Positions 32,034 to 43,180 of a stretch of 64,000 nt of DNA are shown here, piece after piece. Position 1 is the first letter of the stretch. Each line of letters starts with the position of its first letter. The translations under genes and the position numbers were made by a program. The DNA comes from Flectonema sp. DT1601 (taxonomy: Eukaryota; Euglenozoa; Diplonemea; Diplonemida; Diplonemidae): the NCBI GenBank assembly GCA_964019425.1, contig OZ025811.1:806001-870000 (forward strand), read 5' to 3'. The notes under the pieces were generated by a model, which worked only from the letters and a program-made list of their open reading frames with translations, was not told the origin of the DNA and searched no databases.

Positions 32034-33693
32034 TGATTCTGCTTAGAAATCGCTTATGCATCAGCGTTATGCAAGATGTTGTAGCTATTTCTTGATATAA
32101 CCAGCCAGCAAAAGCAAAAAAAAAAAGGGTTTCCTTCTGTGATTGATATTTGAGTTTTTTTTTTTTTTTTTTTTACGTATTGGGTCAGGACAAGTCCTTT
32201 CGATAAACCTTCGGGAGATATTTATGCCTGAAGACGATAAAGCAAAATAAAAAAAAAATAAATAAAAAAAGATAAATAAACCTCCGCACCCCTCTTTCTT
32301 ATTGTAGCCAACAGTTTAGTTGGATATTGCTTTTGAAATTAGATTTTATTTGTTGTTCCTCATGTGAGGGTTTTTCAATTGTGGGATTGGAGTTCTTTTT
32401 TAATTTATCTTGCCTCCTTTTTCGCAATGTGCGCATTTCCCCCCCTGAAAAAAAAAAAACCTGCAAAGCCTTGCTTAACATTGCTTTGAATAATCCTCCA
32501 GCCCAAACTTGTTTTTGATCAGGTTCTTGCCACCTCAAAATATTTATTATTATTATTATAATTTCCCACCCACGTATATTCCACGCGCGGCCTTTGCATA
32601 CATGTGTTGAGGTGCTTTTCGTTAGTTCTGTTTTTATTTCGGATAATTACGCTATCACCCTCCCCCTATTGTGTGTGACAACAAGGATTTATTGTTCGAT
32701 AGAAATGGAATTACAGCAGCAAACTTTAATGGTTTTTTTCTTTTTAAGTATTTGTGCATGTTTTGCACAAAAAAAAAAGAAGGCTGGCTGTCAGTTCCCT
32801 TCAGAACAATGATTTCTCTAGACTCTGCAATTTAAGCTTCTTCTTATAGAAAGTGTTTCATAATTATATCAGTTTGTAGCAAGTTCGAAAGAATGTCTTG
32901 TGGCAGTCAAACTTGTGATACGTCTAAAAAAATGTTGTTAAGTGGATTACAGCATTGCTATTTGACTCTGCACGGGGCTATAGGAAGTTATTCTGGCCTT
33001 TATTTTTTTTCTCTCTTATTTCTGTTCGTTTCGTTTTTTTATTGTGTTGCTGAGGTTTCTTTTTTTTTTTTTTTTTTTTTTTTTAATTGCGAGAGACACA
33101 AAAAAAAAAAAAAAAAAAAAAGAACGTGCAACCCTCCACTGCCCAAAAGTCGTGTCCAACAACTACACGCTACAGCTCTGGAAGAATACTAAAAAAAAAA
33201 AAGGATGATGACACGAGGAGCTTGTTATAGCTTGTTCATTTATTTATTTATTCTTCTTACCCTTATTGTCTGAAGTACACAATAATTGACAACCCATTCT
33301 GGTAATCAACTGTTCGCACAAGCAAGCAGAAAGACTGACAAGAATAAATTGCATTAGACTGTACGTACGCCTGACATCCTACAGTGAAGCATCTTTTCCT
33401 TTTTGCACTTTCTTTCTTAAATACAGAACACACGCTGAGTGTGAAACAAGTAAGAGGGGGGAGGAAAAGAACAAATAAAGTTTAGAGTTCGCCTGTCTCT
33501 TTGCTTCAATATTTGTAGTAATGTCTACGTAACTGACGTTGTGTTGAGTGCTATTATGTATGTTCATTATAACAGGTTGGCAATATAAAACTATTCCGTG
33601 TAGGATTTGTTGATTAATTTAATTATTCATTTGTGATAGCCAACAGTAACTTATATTTCTACTCAGTTATTTACTAACTTATTAATTTAACAA
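32034..33693. other. Intergenic, no gene seen
   Basis: About 1.66 kb with T and A runs, the longest being T26 around 33059-33084 followed by A21 around 33101-33121. Short open frames are T-tract translations. TATTTCTACTCAG ending at 33667 is the probable acceptor for the following gene. Confidence 0.55.
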
Positions 33694-35247
33694 ATGGCTT
33701 ACTTGCCCTCACATCTCGCTGCTAGTTTGAGCCCAAGAGCAGTTATCGTTGACGATCCTGTACACGCTGCTGTCGGCCACACCTACGCTGTTGGAGAGGC
33801 CGCTGCCCGCGCGGGTTCCGTCGAAGCATCACTGAGGGCTGGTACTTTCTCATCGGCGGCAGCTGCCGCCTCAGTTAACGCCAGTCATGCCCGAGCTGGA
33901 ACCATCGCCCAGTCGGGAAGAACTGCGCTCCAGGGAAGCATTGCAGCTGGTGCCTCTCTTAGAGAAGGCGCTACCGCTGCAGCACACCACGCATCCACTG
34001 TTGTAGCAACTGCTGCTGGGGCTGAAGTCTCCGTCAGAGGTACTGAATTCCACAGAGACCAAGCAAACCTCGTTGCTGCTGAAGGAGTTCTGGGCGCCAG
34101 GGCACTCGACAGAGACTTTGCCGGAAGAAGAGCGGCTGAGCGCGATATTCATAGTGTCAGCGCCGCTGCAGCAGCTGCACAACTCGGCGCCGTAAGACAC
34201 GAGAGATCCGCTGAGGCAAGCATTGCGTCTGCGAGAGCCACAGCAGCTGGTGCTGATGCAGCTAACGCGCGAGCAAGTGAGAGAGCTGCTGGAACACTTG
34301 CACACGACATCTCTGTAGCCGCTGCTTTGTCAAGAACTAAAGCTACTAGCGCAGAAGCTCAGGCAGCAGCTGCTGAAGGAAGGAGGGCTGAAGCTGCAGC
34401 TGCCGTCGCTGCGGCGTCTGCTGCAGCTCGCGAAGCCTCGGCGGTCGAGCGCGCAGCGTCGTCGGCGTTAGCCCTCGCAGGAAGAGAAGCAAATGCCGCC
34501 CGTGTTACTGCAGCCCAGACGAGAGCCGAGGCCTCAGCGGTTGAACAGCAAGCGAGAGCCCGCGCACTACACCATGGAGCTACTGCTGCAGAAGCCGATA
34601 TTGCCGCTAGAAGAGCAGCAGCTGAACACGCAGGAGCAGCTAACGCCTCTTCGGTATATGCTTTGGCTGATAAGGATGCGCAAGTTGCCGCAGTAGACGC
34701 CTCCGTGGCAGCGAGAGATGCTGCAGCAGCAAGGGCTGATCTTGCTGTCAGAGGTACTGAAGAAGCACTTGCAAGAGGACAGGTTGCTGAAGCTCACGGA
34801 TCTCTTGGAAGAAGCGGAAGAATGCTACAGGGTGCACAGGCCAACTACGCACGCGCTAGTGTGAACGAAGTTGCTGCTCGTGGAGCACACGGGGCTGCTG
34901 TGACTCATGCTTCTATTGAGAGAGTCAGACACGCGCAAGAGGAGGGTGCACTTGCTCATGCTTCTGCAAGGGAAGCCTTTGCCGTAACAAACGAGGCCGG
35001 AGTACATGCCTCAGCTAGACTGGCTGGATTAGATGCAGCGAGAGCTGGTGATGTTGCCCGTGCTGCTTCCCTGACCAGAGCTGTTCATGATGTGAGCCCA
35101 AGACATCTTACAGTTATTGATCCTTTATCACCATCAGTTCGTACCATGGCGACATCTGTGGGATCTCCATTGAGAACTATTACTTCTGGCAGTCCAATTC
35201 TTGACGCAAAGTTGGCAGCTCTGGGCTCACCATCTAGATATTACTAA
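33694..35247 (+). CDS. Alanine-rich helical structural-type protein
   Basis: 517 aa, roughly one third Ala, with Arg, Glu, Ser, His and Val filling the rest; almost no aromatic residues in the centre. Ala-rich stretches (about 45-440) have coiled-coil or solenoid character with repeated AAAARE/ARAxAAxA patterns. Similar caps occur at both ends: SPRAVIVDDP near the N-terminus and SPRHLTVIDP near the C-terminus, and the protein ends SPLRTITSGS...GSPSRYY. The coding region is much richer in GC than its neighbours because of Ala/Arg codons, with strong codon preference that suggests high expression. A cytoskeletal or pellicle role is a guess; no family is recognised. No intron. Confidence 0.78.
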   Translation: MAYLPSHLAASLSPRAVIVDDPVHAAVGHTYAVGEAAARAGSVEASLRAGTFSSAAAAASVNASHARAGTIAQSGRTALQGSIAAGASLREGATAAAHHASTVVATAAGAEVSVRGTEFHRDQANLVAAEGVLGARALDRDFAGRRAAERDIHSVSAAAAAAQLGAVRHERSAEASIASARATAAGADAANARASERAAGTLAHDISVAAALSRTKATSAEAQAAAAEGRRAEAAAAVAAASAAAREASAVERAASSALALAGREANAARVTAAQTRAEASAVEQQARARALHHGATAAEADIAARRAAAEHAGAANASSVYALADKDAQVAAVDASVAARDAAAARADLAVRGTEEALARGQVAEAHGSLGRSGRMLQGAQANYARASVNEVAARGAHGAAVTHASIERVRHAQEEGALAHASAREAFAVTNEAGVHASARLAGLDAARAGDVARAASLTRAVHDVSPRHLTVIDPLSPSVRTMATSVGSPLRTITSGSPILDAKLAALGSPSRYY

Positions 35248-35578
35248 CGTGTTCTAGTTTTCTAAAATAATTATATTCGTAATTTGTAATCTCTTTTTGT
35301 AATCAATCTTTTTAATGTACAAAAACGAAATAGAGTTAAGGAAACAAATTGTTGTATGTTACTGAGGCCTACCGCCTTTAGTTTTATTCCTCTCTTGAGT
35401 ATTTATTTACATGTTGCTGTTGTATTCAATTTGTTGTATGTTATGACTAATTTATTAAGTGTTATTGTTAACTTATATTCCCTCTTTTTTAAAGGAAGCA
35501 TAGAAACTTAATTAGGTTTGGCAGCTTGTGTTTGAGGAACAACATGCATTTTAATATTTCAGTTGCAACTACATAATT
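35248..35578. other. Intergenic, no gene seen
   Basis: 331 bases, probably the 3'UTR of the Ala-rich gene. Ends with TTAATATTTCAG (35562), acceptor for the RidA gene 16 nt downstream. Confidence 0.5.
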
Positions 35579-36150
35579 ATGGCTAACGCCGTTGAATTAC
35601 AGCTGACAAAGTTGGGGATAGAATTACCAGCGGCGCCTGTTCCTGGTGGTAATTTCGTTGCGTTCACGCAAACTGGTAATTTGGTTTATGTCAGTGGGCA
35701 AATTCCAAAGTTCCCAGACGGCACGGTCATTTCTGGCGCTCTCGGAGACGAGGTAGACCTTCCTATCGGTCAGAAGGCTGCTCGCATTGCTGGTTTAAAT
35801 TTGATATCACAAATGAAGGCTGCCTGTGGAGGAGATTTAAGCAAAATAAAAAAAATAGTAAAGGTCGAAGGTTTCGTGCGAGCTGTTCCATCTTTTGATT
35901 CTCACCCAAAGGTGATTAACGGATGCTCTGATTTACTTGTTGAAGTATTCGGTAAAGAGGTTTGTAATTATATTCATCACATAGAAACACACATGGAAGA
36001 AGTGACAATACTATCTGTTATAAAAGATGTCATTTGTTGTTATTAATTACAATTATCAAACAGGTTGGTATGCACACTCGTTTCGCAGTTGGAGTAAGCA
36101 GCCTTCCGTTGAACGTACCTGTTGAGATTTGCGCTATTTTTGAAGTCTAG
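35579..36150 (+). CDS. RidA/YjgF-YER057c-UK114 family protein
   Basis: 155 aa. RidA proteins hydrolyse reactive enamine/imine intermediates from amino-acid metabolism, for example those made by threonine or serine dehydratases. Seen: LVYVSGQIP, NGCSDLLVEVFG and, in exon 2, TRFAVGVSSLPLNVPVEICAIFEV segments (the last one carries the conserved substrate-binding Arg). Exon 1 is 35579-35959, the intron 35960-36063 (104 bp, donor GTTTGT, acceptor TCAAACAG), exon 2 36064-36150. Without splicing the frame ends at 36046 and loses the Arg, so the intron is needed. The longer N-terminal region resembles bacterial subgroup members. A partner role with 2-isopropylmalate synthase in branched-chain metabolism is conceivable but not shown. 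Confidence 0.88.
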
Positions 36151-36402
36151 AGAGGCTTGGGCTGTTCCTTGTTAAGGATTCGCTGTTGTGCTGAGTGATG
36201 TGCTACTTACGTTGTACAGATCGTATGTAGTTGTTCGGTAGGTTGTTATTTTCCGCAGCGATACTCTCAATAAAATGAATAATTTCTTTTATTGTAATAT
36301 TTAAGAAAGTATTCCTGTCTGTGATGATATTGATGAATGCGATTACCTCGTCAAATATGTTTTGTTTATTTATTTAAAGTCAATCACAGGCATCAACATA
36401 AA

Positions 36403-38944
36403 ATGATGCCGCAATCACCATGTGGGGGGTCGATATCACCCGCTAGGAGGGAATTGTTCTTGTCTCCGAGAGCAGGACATCCAGCGATGTCACCACAGCA
36501 GAGAACATCTCCAGCGTTGTGTCTATCGAAGGATGATGTGGCTGCAATGCAGCGAATGTCTGTAGTTCCACCAGGGCTACCTGGACATTTAAAGATTCCA
36601 AGGTATGAACCAGCCGTGTACCGAAAAAAGGATCCTGGCAACAGTAGTCGAATTGCTTTCTCTTGGAACAAGAAAGGAGATTTTATGTCTTCGTGGGATG
36701 AAAATCGAAGAGGCAACCCGACTCGAGCAGCAGAAGACGTAATAATGAAACGAATTATTGAAACCCGCGAGGAACTCGGACGACTCCAACGCGAGAATAA
36801 CAGCATCGATAGTCAGGAAGCCTGTTCTATAAATAATCCTATCGCACACACTGGGAAAGCTTTATGGGCAGAAAATGATGGTAAGACTGGAGCTTATAGC
36901 TGGGCCATGCAACAACCACCTGTTGAAGATGATGATGAAATATACGCGAGATATGATCAAGATCAACTATTGTCAGGAAGATGGCCAACTCGTGAACAGG
37001 AACTTCTCAAAGAACTTGAATTCACGAACGCTAAACTCCAAAAAGAGCGAAAAAGAAAGAAGTATCGCGGTAACTTTATCATGTCTGGAGCTAGAAACGA
37101 CGCCGCCATCTACAACCACTTCAACGAAAATAACGACCCCTGGGCGGAGATTGCTTCGGCCGGATGGGACTTCTACACTCCAGCTGAGCTTCTCGAAGTA
37201 ACGATACCGTGTACTTTTAAAATATATCTCGGAGAGCATGACACAGCTGCTATAAGAGAAATTATAAACGCCCCTCGTCACGCGATAAAAGATCGCTTGA
37301 TGGAAAGCTTGAGCGGGTCTTTAGCTGATCGCTTTCACCATCCCTCCCATCGTACGTCAGTCACAGCAATTAGAATTGTAAACGAGAAGGAGTTGGCTGC
37401 TGAAACAAAATTTCGAGTTAATCGATTAGAAGCAGAGGCTACTAAGAAAAAATTAGATTTTAAATTAAAACAAATGACAAGCTCTCGACTGCAAGGTGCT
37501 CAACGTGTTTTGTATGACGTGGAACGGAAACCTGCACACGTTGAACTTATTCCTTCACAATCTCAAATAGGAAGTCAGACATCAGAAGCCCCTCTTGAAG
37601 GCTACAGTCAGATGCGACCAGAAAGACTAACTTCTGATAGTATAAAAATTCTTATTGACACGGAGTACAAACGGTTTAGTCGACAAAAATTTATATCTCG
37701 TCTGTCACCTCAACTCGGAATTACTGAAAATCAAATAGAAGTCTTAGACAGGTCGAGAGCAAAGAATGACAACGTGGATTTGACCTTTAGATTCGTCAAC
37801 ACCAAAGAAGCCGTCGCATTGTCTCAAAAGTTTGTTGAGAAAGCCAACGATAAGAATGATGGCGTTCATAACATCTACGGGAAGATCGATTCTGTGGAAG
37901 TAATTGGATTGGCATCTCCGACATCTCCATCATCATCACCTTCGAGATCGTCAAGTAGAAGAAGAAGGAGAAGAGGTGAATCCTCAAGAGGTAGGAGAAG
38001 AGGTGAATCCTCGAGAGGTAGGAGAAGACGTTCTTCAAGCGGCTCATCTTCAGGCGGCAGGAGGAGGAGAAGAGGCAGCTCATCAAGTGGCAGTTCTTCA
38101 TCGTCACCGGGTCGAAGTAGAAGAAGGAGGAGATCTAGTCAAAGACCTGAAGCAACGGCAGTCCCTGTCGCTGCTACCGCTGCTTCTGTTGGTGCCCCAG
38201 TCGCTGTCGCTGCCACCACTGCTTCTGTTGGTGGTAATCAGATTTATGAATCTCCAGGTCGTTCCCGTCGTTCTTCTTCCCGCCGCCGCCGCCGTTCTGA
38301 ATACCCTTCTGTTGTGGCTACTCCTGCGAGAGATGATCTATCTTTTAACTTATCTCAGGATAGTACTCCAGTTCAAACTAGTCCATTCTTTGTGACCCCT
38401 CCTTCTGTTGGAGGACCGGGTGGTGCTTCGATAACTGCAACACCATCCGAAGGAAGAAGTCGTCGCCGTCGTAGCCGAAGACAGGAAGGAGATGACGCAA
38501 CTCAGTCAGGTATGTTGTCTATCGTCTTTATATATCCATGCCTTGATTACATCACCAGCCTTGATTACATCACCAGCCTTGATTACATACAATTCATTAC
38601 TTGATATGAATTAAAATCTAATGACTTGTAGTTGTGTGCATGAGTCGAGTGTTTACAACAAATTAATTTTATCTTAAATCACATAAACAGCTGCCGCATC
38701 ATCCGGACCCAGCCGTAGTCGTTCTCGCAGAAGGCGTCGTAGCGAAGCACCTGCTACACCATCGAATCCAGGCTCTACAATGTTTGCAGGGAGGTATGTC
38801 TTGAATTGAAGAGTTACATATTAATCAACTTTGAGCATAGCAAAAGTAAACACAAACAGTCTCAGTGGTGCACCAGTGAAGTTACCACCATCGAGCTCTC
38901 CTGCTAGTTTAAATCGCCCTGTTAAAATACCAGCGAGAGAGTAG
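36403..38944 (+). CDS. Unrecognised protein with Arg/Ser-rich tail
   Basis: 764 aa, three exons: 36403-38509, 38691-38793 and 38860-38944; introns of 181 bp (GTATGT...ATAAACAG) and 66 bp (GTATGT...CAAACAG) with matching phases. The N-terminus is Pro/Ser-rich. The middle (about 95-330) is mixed helical with KKYRGNF-type basic patches. Two ferredoxin/SEA-like alpha-beta segments follow at about 260-345 and 405-505, each with a hydrophobic strand, an LSPQLG/LSGSLAD-type loop and a second strand. The tail (about 510-760) is made of SRRRRRR and RGESSRG repeats and small Ala/Val linkers. The repeats resemble RS domains, but no RNA-binding motif is seen. The first ATG pair follows CAATCACAG at 36389. 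Confidence 0.7.
38539..38590 (+). repeat. 18-bp tandem repeat inside an intron
   Basis: The unit CCTTGATTACATCACCAG occurs twice and then partially a third time within the 181-bp intron, which makes this the longest intron in the window. Unspliced it would read as LDYITS repeats. Probably recent slippage. Confidence 0.75.
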
Positions 38945-39428
38945 TCAGATCCTTCTTGAATGCCAATTTATGTAAACAGGTTACTTTCTTGAACAACACG
39001 TCTATTGTTTACTGGGTGGTCATGAACACTCAAAACAAACTAGGCGATATTATCAGGGATCCAGCCAAGTTATTTTTTTTTTTTTTTTTTTAGTTTATTC
39101 TTGAAGTTTCCTTCTCACTAACAATTTTCTTTGTTATACACGTCTGTATGGTAGTTTTGTACTGGTTATTATTTTTATACTAAACAAGTTACCACAATAA
39201 CGTCTTTAGTATTATTTTTTTTGTATTTCCATATTTTTTTTTTTTTTTTTGTTAGAATTCTTTTGTATTTCCTTCGAATTTCTCCAATAGAATTTTCGTA
39301 GACCTGTACCCTTCCACCACCTGTACGCTCTCACCCAAAGTAAGTTATTTTATATAACGACGTTATTATTATTATTATTTTTTTTCCATTCATATTTACC
39401 TTTAGCAGTTACACTCGTTGCGTAGTAA
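38945..39428. other. Intergenic, no gene seen
   Basis: Contains two T runs (about 39072-39091 and 39234-39250). The acceptor TTTACCTTTAG near 39405 precedes the next start. Confidence 0.5.
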
Positions 39429-39778
39429 ATGGCATCTCCGATGGTCGCACCGGTTGCGCTTCCTGCTGCTGCACCAGCTGGAGCACCTGGTATCGCTGGT
39501 GCTGGTCCTGTGCCGGTAGCTGTTGCGCAGCAAGGAACAGGTGCTTCACCTGCTCAGGTGTGTTTTTTTGTTCTTTGAGAATTAGTCGCTTTCTAAGAAA
39601 TGTATAAATAATAATAAAAAAATAGTTTAAAGATTTGGTTCAAAATGTCCGCAAAGGCTACACAGATCTGTACAACTCCAACGTCGCTCTGAACAAACAA
39701 CTGGCAGGTGTACAGGCGAGTAACGCTGTTACACTTCAAACATTGAGTAAGATTAAAAGCCACGTTAGTGCTTTCTAA
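39429..39778 (+). CDS. Small two-exon protein, Ala/Pro-rich head and helical tail
   Basis: 93 aa, hidden by its intron. Exon 1 39429-39557 encodes MASPMVAPVALPAAAPAGA and similar Ala/Pro/Gly sequence. The intron 39558-39625 starts GTGTGT and ends AAAAAAATAG. Exon 2 39626-39778 encodes a polar amphipathic helix rich in Asn, Val and Lys ending HVSAF. Both joints are phase 0. Sequence quality and clean frame support a real gene; it could be a small structural or subunit protein. No family recognised. Confidence 0.6.
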
Positions 39779-40059
39779 ATAATCATAGAGCAGTCTGCGT
39801 CAATGATTGGAAGGCATGTCTGGTGTAGCTTTTGAACACTTGGTCAGAATATAATAACACCGAATAGATGCGAAGATTACACCGAAATCGACAAACTTTC
39901 TGTTCTCTTTTCAATTTCTTTCTTATTTTTACTTTCAGTCGAGCGTTACACGCTGAGTGTAGTTTCTTTTTTTTTTTTTTAAATTGGTATTTCCAAATCT
40001 GTCTGACATGTATGTTACTAACAATTACTTTCATTTCTTCAGTACAATACTTAAAGGTG

Positions 40060-41908
40060 ATGATTGTCCACCCTTCTGCCAAGCGGCCGGCGGGTAGTGG
40101 TCGGTCTCACAAAAAGGGAGGAAGTTGGGCGGCAATGCAGGGATCTCACGGACACAACACCAGTCAGAAGCAACAATCGCAGCCGCACTCTACAAGAAGA
40201 GATGATGGAATCGACTGGAGTGGAGAAAATATTGATAACACTTATGAAATTAATGGAAGAATAGGAGGAGGTAGTTTTTCTGATTGCTATGTCGGAAAGG
40301 AAATTCGATCTGGTGCTCCAGTCTGCTTCAAGATTGAAGACCCAACAAAGATCAGAGGAGGAAGTCGACTTCGAATCGAACACGATATTATTGTTCATCT
40401 TTGCTCAAAAGTCCGCGACATACGAGAACGGAGACTCCCACAAGCACTCCACTACGCCAGTCTTGGGAACGGTTGCAGTGCAATGGTCATGGAGCTCATG
40501 GGTCCCAGTCTGGGTGATCTCTTAAAGATGTGTGGAGGTAGATTTAGTATAAACACGACTTGTCTTATCGCAATGCAAATACTGGAATCACTTAAATTCG
40601 TACACACTCATGGATACGTACACAGGGATATTAAACCACAAAACTTCCTTGTTGGAAGAGGAAATTCAATGGATAAAATATTTATATGTGATTTTGGTCT
40701 ATCAAAGCAGTACAACAAAGCGGGTGATCCCAAGACGGGTGGCAAACCAGCCGGCACCATCAGATATGTCTCTCTGAATGCACATCGTGGAGTAGAACAG
40801 TCTCGTCGTGATGACCTAGAGGCTCTTGGTTATATGTTAGTTCACTTTATTACTGGTAAGCTTCCTTGGAATAATATTCACACTCCAGAAAATGCATCTA
40901 AAAAATTCCGTCATCATCGCATACACGAATATAAAGAAACTCGAACAACAGCAGAAGTATGTGTCGGCTGCCCTCCAGCAATAGAACAATACCTCAGAAC
41001 ATGTAGGAATATGGATTTCTTAGACATGCCTGACTACAGAGGACTACAGAGAATATTCGAAAGACTTCGACAACAAACTGGTCAACCAGAAGTATTTGAT
41101 TGGAAACAAAAAGGTTTGTACAGTGGTGGTGAGCAATCAGAATCCCCTACTAAAGAAATGTTCGTAGCAGACGATAGCAGTAGTTCTTCTTCTTCATCAA
41201 CCTTTGGGAATGCTGCTTACACACCACGACCAGCAGATTCTAGTCGGAGACGTTCAGCTAGTCCTGTTTATGGTCGTCGATACAGCTCTCCACAATCCCC
41301 AAGTTCTACAACAACTACAACTACCAATACTACTGCATCTCCATTATCCCCGAGAGGTAGAAGTTTGCAATACGCAGTGGGAGCAAGTGTTGAAGGTCTA
41401 TTTGCTGGTGTTTTTCATGCAGCAACAGTCTACAGAGCTCTAAAAGATGATACCTATGTACTTCATTGGAAAGATGGTACATACACTCACGGGGTACTTC
41501 ACTCTGATATTAGACCTGTTACTGTTCAGTCTTCATTTAGTCATCAAAGTCATCGCAACTCTTCTTCTTCTCGGAGGGTGTCGACCAATCACAGAATGAG
41601 CTCCTCAGCTTATCAACGGAAGAACAGTGTTGGTGTCAAAGACAACTCTTTCTACAGTCCTGCAGCTTCAAACAGTCTCATCCCAGGTGCCCCAGTTATG
41701 GCTATTTACAGAGGACAGAGCTTCCCTGCAAAGATTCACAGTCGTATCAATGATGGAACATTCACAGTTTGCTGGGATGACGGCACTTATTCTACCGGTA
41801 TGTTCTTTTATTATTGTGGTTTTGTGAGCTTTTGTTGTATTGTTGATATATCAGAAAAAAGAAGGAAAAAAAACAGGTGTTTCGGAGCAACACATCAGAC
41901 GACGATGA
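40060..41908 (+). CDS. Casein kinase 1 fused to two Tudor/Agenet-like modules
   Basis: 589 aa. The kinase (about 62-355) has the Gly loop GRIGGGSF, Lys91, catalytic HRDIKPQNF (188-196), DFG (211-213) and the CK1-specific HRGVEQSRRDDLEALGY, so it should be active. A Ser-rich linker follows, then two SH3-like modules at about 437-487 and 543-589, both with the pattern V.(A/G)..G..(F/H)A......DGT(Y/F).(V/L).W.DGTY..GV...IR, as in Tudor/Agenet domains. The second module is completed only by exon 2 (41877-41908) after intron 41798-41876 (GTATGT...AAAAACAG, 79 bp), which adds GVSEQHIRRR and a TGA; this agrees with the end of the first module. The start is the ATG after TTTCATTTCTTCAG (40042). CK1 kinases phosphorylate acidic or primed Ser sites; Tudor-like folds bind methylated Lys/Arg. 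Confidence 0.85.
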
Positions 41909-43180
41909 AAAACTCACAATATTCTTTATCGAGACAGTCAATTAGGTTGATTTGTTAGTGCGTACGTTGATCTGTTTTCTGGTGGCTGATTACTGACACT
42001 TGCTCAACGCGTTACTGAGACGAGTTACAACAAGCACTCACCACTCTTCTCTCTTCCCTATGTATTTTCCCGTTGTAGTAGTTCGTTGTTCTGTTTGTTC
42101 ATGTCAGCTTTTTTCTTTTTTCTTTTCTTTCTGAGTCTTGCTGACGATTATTCCCTGTTTCTTATACACCCGTTCTATATATTTTTCTTGCCGTTTTTTT
42201 TTTTTTTTTTTTTTTTTTCGGCACGTGGGGTTCGAAGAAACACTCGTCCTTCTTGAGAGGATGAGTGCATCTCCGATATTGATAAGAACCCCACTTGATT
42301 TTATTCAGAAAAAAAAAAAAAAAAAAAAAAGGAAGCTTAGCTCTGATCGGAACTGTTGCCTTGTCATCAGTGAAAAAAAAAAAAAAAATTGTTTTATTTT
42401 GTCTTCTTTAATTTTTGTCTACGTTTGAATTCCGTTGTCCTTCTCTCTTTGTACTCCTGAGGTTGGCAATAGTTGTAAATAGTCTTCTTATCGTTTGAGC
42501 CCGTTTACCGCCTCTGACAGGCGTTTATATTTTCTTCTTTTTTTTTGTTGTTCTTCTTCCATGATGTTTCTATGCTATTGAAACACACTTGTAATGTCTG
42601 TATTGTCGCTTTCCTTTTTTATCTCATACGTCTGTTGCAAGTCTGCGACACACTCGATTGTATCATCCGACTGAGAGTCTCGCAAAAGAAAACTTTTTTA
42701 TTAATGTGTTATTCTGGTATTCTTGTTTCTTTATTAAGACCTGACCAAGAAAAAGAAAACCCCTTTCCAAGCGGAAGATGAGATAGCGTCTCTTAAGGTT
42801 TTTGCGCTTTACAGATTGCATTGAAGGTAGTATCTAGGTTCTAAGAAATAAACAACATTGGTCTCTTCTCCTGTGGGTTCAACTTCTCCGCTATTGTTAA
42901 TGAAAAAAATAAAAATAATAATAAGTAGTAGTAGTTAGCAGTTCTTTTTTTTTTTTTTTTTTTGTTGTTCTTTCTTTTGTATGTTCCTCAACCGTTGAGT
43001 TGTTATCGCTCTCGACGTCACTGAAAACTGTTGTTTTTCTGTAATGGAAAAACTGCTATATTCCAGAAAACAGGTCTTATGTTTTGCTTGGCTAGTAAAT
43101 TGGTTTGTGGCCATTTGCGTAGTTGATTTGTTATTTAGCTTTATTTCTTAACAGGGCCCGCCCAGCCCAAAACTCTCAAA
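41909..43180. other. Intergenic, no gene seen
   Basis: About 1.27 kb. T25 at 42194-42218 is flanked by CCG and CGG; A22 follows near 42309. A CGCCT/AGGCG hairpin lies near 42509-42523. Open frames are low-complexity. TTTATTTCTTAACAG ending 43155 is the likely acceptor for the next gene. Confidence 0.5.
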
